Shown one piece after another: positions 23,624 through 24,855 of a stretch of 24,855 bases of DNA. Each line of letters opens with the position of its first letter. The first letter of the stretch is position 1. Origin of the DNA: Lachnoclostridium sp. (GTDB lineage: Bacteria > Bacillota_A > Clostridia > Lachnospirales > Lachnospiraceae); the NCBI GenBank assembly GCA_015057755.1, contig SVDR01000038.1:1-24855 (forward strand). The letters run 5' to 3'. The position numbers were made by a program, and so were the translations under genes. The notes under the pieces were generated by a model. The model was not told the origin of the DNA. It worked only from the letters and a program-made list of their open reading frames with translations, and ran no database searches.

Positions 23624-23926
23624 TTATACATGAAGATGGCTGTTTTCCTCTGCAGCATCCTCGATCACACGTCTCACATTTTTCAAAAGACGGTTCATCT
23701 CATCACTGCGCATGGACGAACTGCCGTCCACCACCCATTCTCCACAGCTTCCTTCTTCATCTTCCATGAATACAATATCCAAATCTTCCGCAATATCTCC
23801 AAGCACATCGAACAATGCATCCAGATTATTTCCATAATAATCCGGAAATCCAAACTGTTCTTTCAAATATGCATGAACCTCGCTGCGGTCGGTACATTTA
23901 CTAAAATCCAGTTCTATTCTTTTCAT
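23624..23926 (-). CDS. Barstar-family ribonuclease inhibitor
   Basis: The 100-aa protein is collinear with barstar. The barnase-binding helix is clear: DYYGNNLDALFDVL parallels EYYGENLDALWDCL, with Y30, D36 and D40 at the barstar Y29, D35 and D39 positions. Barstar binds and blocks the barnase active site and here would protect the cytoplasm from the RNase encoded 23 bp upstream. GAGGAG precedes the ATG. The family also occurs without barnase; here both genes are adjacent, which supports the assignment strongly. Confidence 0.9.
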   Translation of the reverse strand: MKRIELDFSKCTDRSEVHAYLKEQFGFPDYYGNNLDALFDVLGDIAEDLDIVFMEDEEGSCGEWVVDGSSSMRSDEMNRLLKNVRRVIEDAAEENSHLHV

Positions 23927-23949
23927 AATCGAATACTCCTCTAAATTTC

Positions 23950-24594
23950 CTACGGATATAACTGCTCAAAGGATTCGTAATGGTCACCTGTGTAAAAAAT
24001 CAATCCGTCATTCGAATATACAATTCGCTCTGCACCACGATTTCCCTTTACATAGTTAATATCACACTCATAGTATTTCCGTCCTTTTTTCGTTGGCAGC
24101 AAGCCCTCTCTGTTTCCAAAGGAACTTCCTCCAATGCTCATACCAGGTGCAACCACATGAAGCTGGCCGGCCTCACCGTCTTTCTTCTTCCAGCCAAGAT
24201 CCTCCGCCTCTTTCTTTGAAATGAAATTCGACGGAAGCTTTCCATAGGTGTGAAGATACAGTGCAACTTCTTCCTTCGAAGTATAATGACCATCCTCGTC
24301 GATCGCAGCTGCTTCCTCTTCCGTCTCCGTATCTTCAACCGTACTCTGCGATTGCGGTTCCGTTTGTGCGACTGTTTGTGACTCCGATATTGGCAGCGTT
24401 GCAATATCTTCCTTCTCAGCCTCAGTCTCGGCATCTGCTTTTTCCAGCGACTCCATAACCTCGATTACCTCAATTGCCACATCCAGCGCAGTTTCAACAT
24501 CCTTGCTGCTGCAGCCTGCCAGACCTGTCAGCACCAACATGGTCGCCAACAGCGCCAGCGCCCACTTTGAGAACCATTTTTTCATCTTCTCCAT
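23950..24594 (-). CDS. Lipoprotein-anchored barnase-like ribonuclease
   Basis: The 214-aa protein has a lipoprotein signal peptide with lipobox LAGC (C28). An acidic Glu/Thr/Gln/Ser-rich linker (about 35-100) follows, then a barnase domain (about 101-214). Catalytic residues match barnase one for one: E176 (E73) in ECDINY, R186 (R83), R190 (R87), H205 (H102) in DHYESF, K127 (K27), and R162 (R59) in GNREGLLP. It should cleave RNA 3' of guanosine outside the cell while tethered to the membrane. Most barnases are freely secreted. GGAGG precedes the ATG. It is first in an operon with its inhibitor, recJ, glyA and mscL. Confidence 0.93.
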   Translation of the reverse strand: MEKMKKWFSKWALALLATMLVLTGLAGCSSKDVETALDVAIEVIEVMESLEKADAETEAEKEDIATLPISESQTVAQTEPQSQSTVEDTETEEEAAAIDEDGHYTSKEEVALYLHTYGKLPSNFISKKEAEDLGWKKKDGEAGQLHVVAPGMSIGGSSFGNREGLLPTKKGRKYYECDINYVKGNRGAERIVYSNDGLIFYTGDHYESFEQLYP

Positions 24595-24618
24595 TTTTCT
24601 TCCTCCTCAAACGCAAAA

Positions 24619-24644
24619 CGCCCGACTGCACACGCAGCCGGGCG
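24619..24644 (-). terminator. GC-rich hairpin in the barnase leader
   Basis: CGCCCG-G-CTGC pairs with GCAG-T-CGGGCG (11 bp with one G-U) around GTGT, then TTTTGCGTTT follows on the minus strand. It starts about 12 nt after the predicted transcription start and ends 25 bp before the barnase ATG. It may be a terminator, an attenuator or a 5'-stabilising stem. Confidence 0.65.
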
Positions 24645-24662
24645 ACAGTTTACTTGTATGCT

Positions 24663-24691
24663 ATTCTACCATCTTACCGTCCTAAAATCAA
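24663..24691 (-). promoter_or_regulatory. Promoter of the barnase-barstar-recJ-glyA-mscL operon
   Basis: TTGATT (24691-24686), a 17-nt spacer and TAGAAT (24668-24663) on the minus strand, between the tRNA-Arg terminator and the barnase gene. The start site is expected near 24656. Confidence 0.6.
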
Positions 24692-24713
24692 TTATGTTTC
24701 TATGGAAAAGAAA

Positions 24714-24740
24714 AAGGCATCTGCCAAAAGCAGATGCCTT
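24714..24740 (-). terminator. Terminator of tRNA-Arg
   Basis: AAGGCATCTGC and GCAGATGCCTT form a perfect 11-bp stem with a TTTTG loop, followed by TTTCTTTT on the minus strand, four bases after the tRNA. Confidence 0.92.
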
Positions 24741-24744
24741 AACA

Positions 24745-24818
24745 TGCGCCAGAGAAGATTCGAACTCCCGACACTACGGTCCGTAGCCGTATGCTCTATC
24801 CAGCTGAGCTACTGACGC
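24745..24818 (-). tRNA. tRNA-Arg (anticodon ACG)
   Basis: The 74-nt cloverleaf has acceptor GCGTCAG/CTGGCGC, D-stem GCTC/GAGC, anticodon stem TACGG/CCGTA, and loop CTACGGA with anticodon ACG (read as ICG, for CGU/CGC/CGA). The T-loop is TTCGAAT and the discriminator is A, with no encoded CCA. Its promoter lies beyond or at the window edge; no other gene is identifiable in 24819-24855. Confidence 0.95.
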
Positions 24819-24855
24819 ATTCCTTGAGGTTGTCTGTGTGACTCACTCAACAGAG

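Noticed and set aside
22711..23769. 352-aa open frame on the plus strand
   Set aside because: Antisense shadow of recJ and the barstar gene, without an SD or family resemblance.

Overview
The window reads as a chromosome segment from a low- to mid-GC Firmicute, most likely a gut Lachnospiraceae (Clostridia). Support for this: AGGAGG-type ribosome binding sites in front of almost every gene; the ftsE-ftsX-M23-ctpA order next to the S10 ribosomal operon; a BMP-type nucleoside ABC importer; tRNA genes without an encoded CCA; and protein sequences that look clostridial throughout. The family is inferred; no database was searched. Every gene and tRNA recognised here lies on the minus strand, so transcription runs from high to low coordinates.

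In transcription order: (A) 24.8-24.6 kb, tRNA-Arg(ACG) with its terminator. (B) 24.69-19.98 kb, one apparent operon from a sigma-70-type promoter: lipoprotein-anchored barnase-like RNase, barstar-like inhibitor, recJ, glyA, mscL (with an added zinc ribbon). It ends in a strong terminator that also lies between a second promoter and truA. (C) truA, then an EamA-family exporter with its own extended -10 promoter. (D) Two identical tRNA-Gln(CTG) genes with a consensus promoter and terminator. (E) 17.8-9.3 kb, a nucleoside block: nucleoside hydrolase, MATE transporter, BMP lipoprotein, NupO-like ATPase, two permeases, a terminator, then a second, divergent BMP lipoprotein. (F) Acyl-ACP thioesterase, cvfB-like S1 protein, ridA, terminator. 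(G) A MalK/UgpC-like ABC ATPase whose Q-loop, signature, Walker B glutamate and H-loop are all substituted, followed by a PucR/CdaR-type regulator. (H) ftsE, ftsX, an M23/coiled-coil murein hydrolase and a CtpA-like protease. (I) A 92-bp hairpin element, then a promoter and a long structured leader for rpsJ, of which only the first 14 codons lie in the window.

Functional links: block E would import nucleosides through NupOPQ and cleave them with the hydrolase. Block H is a cell-wall hydrolysis module in which FtsEX would gate the M23 protein, and CtpA may process or degrade it. In block B the secreted RNase and its cytoplasmic inhibitor head a housekeeping operon. The most unusual items are the apparent pseudo-ATPase paired with a PucR-type regulator upstream of ftsEX, the membrane-anchored barnase with barstar, and the structured rpsJ leader.
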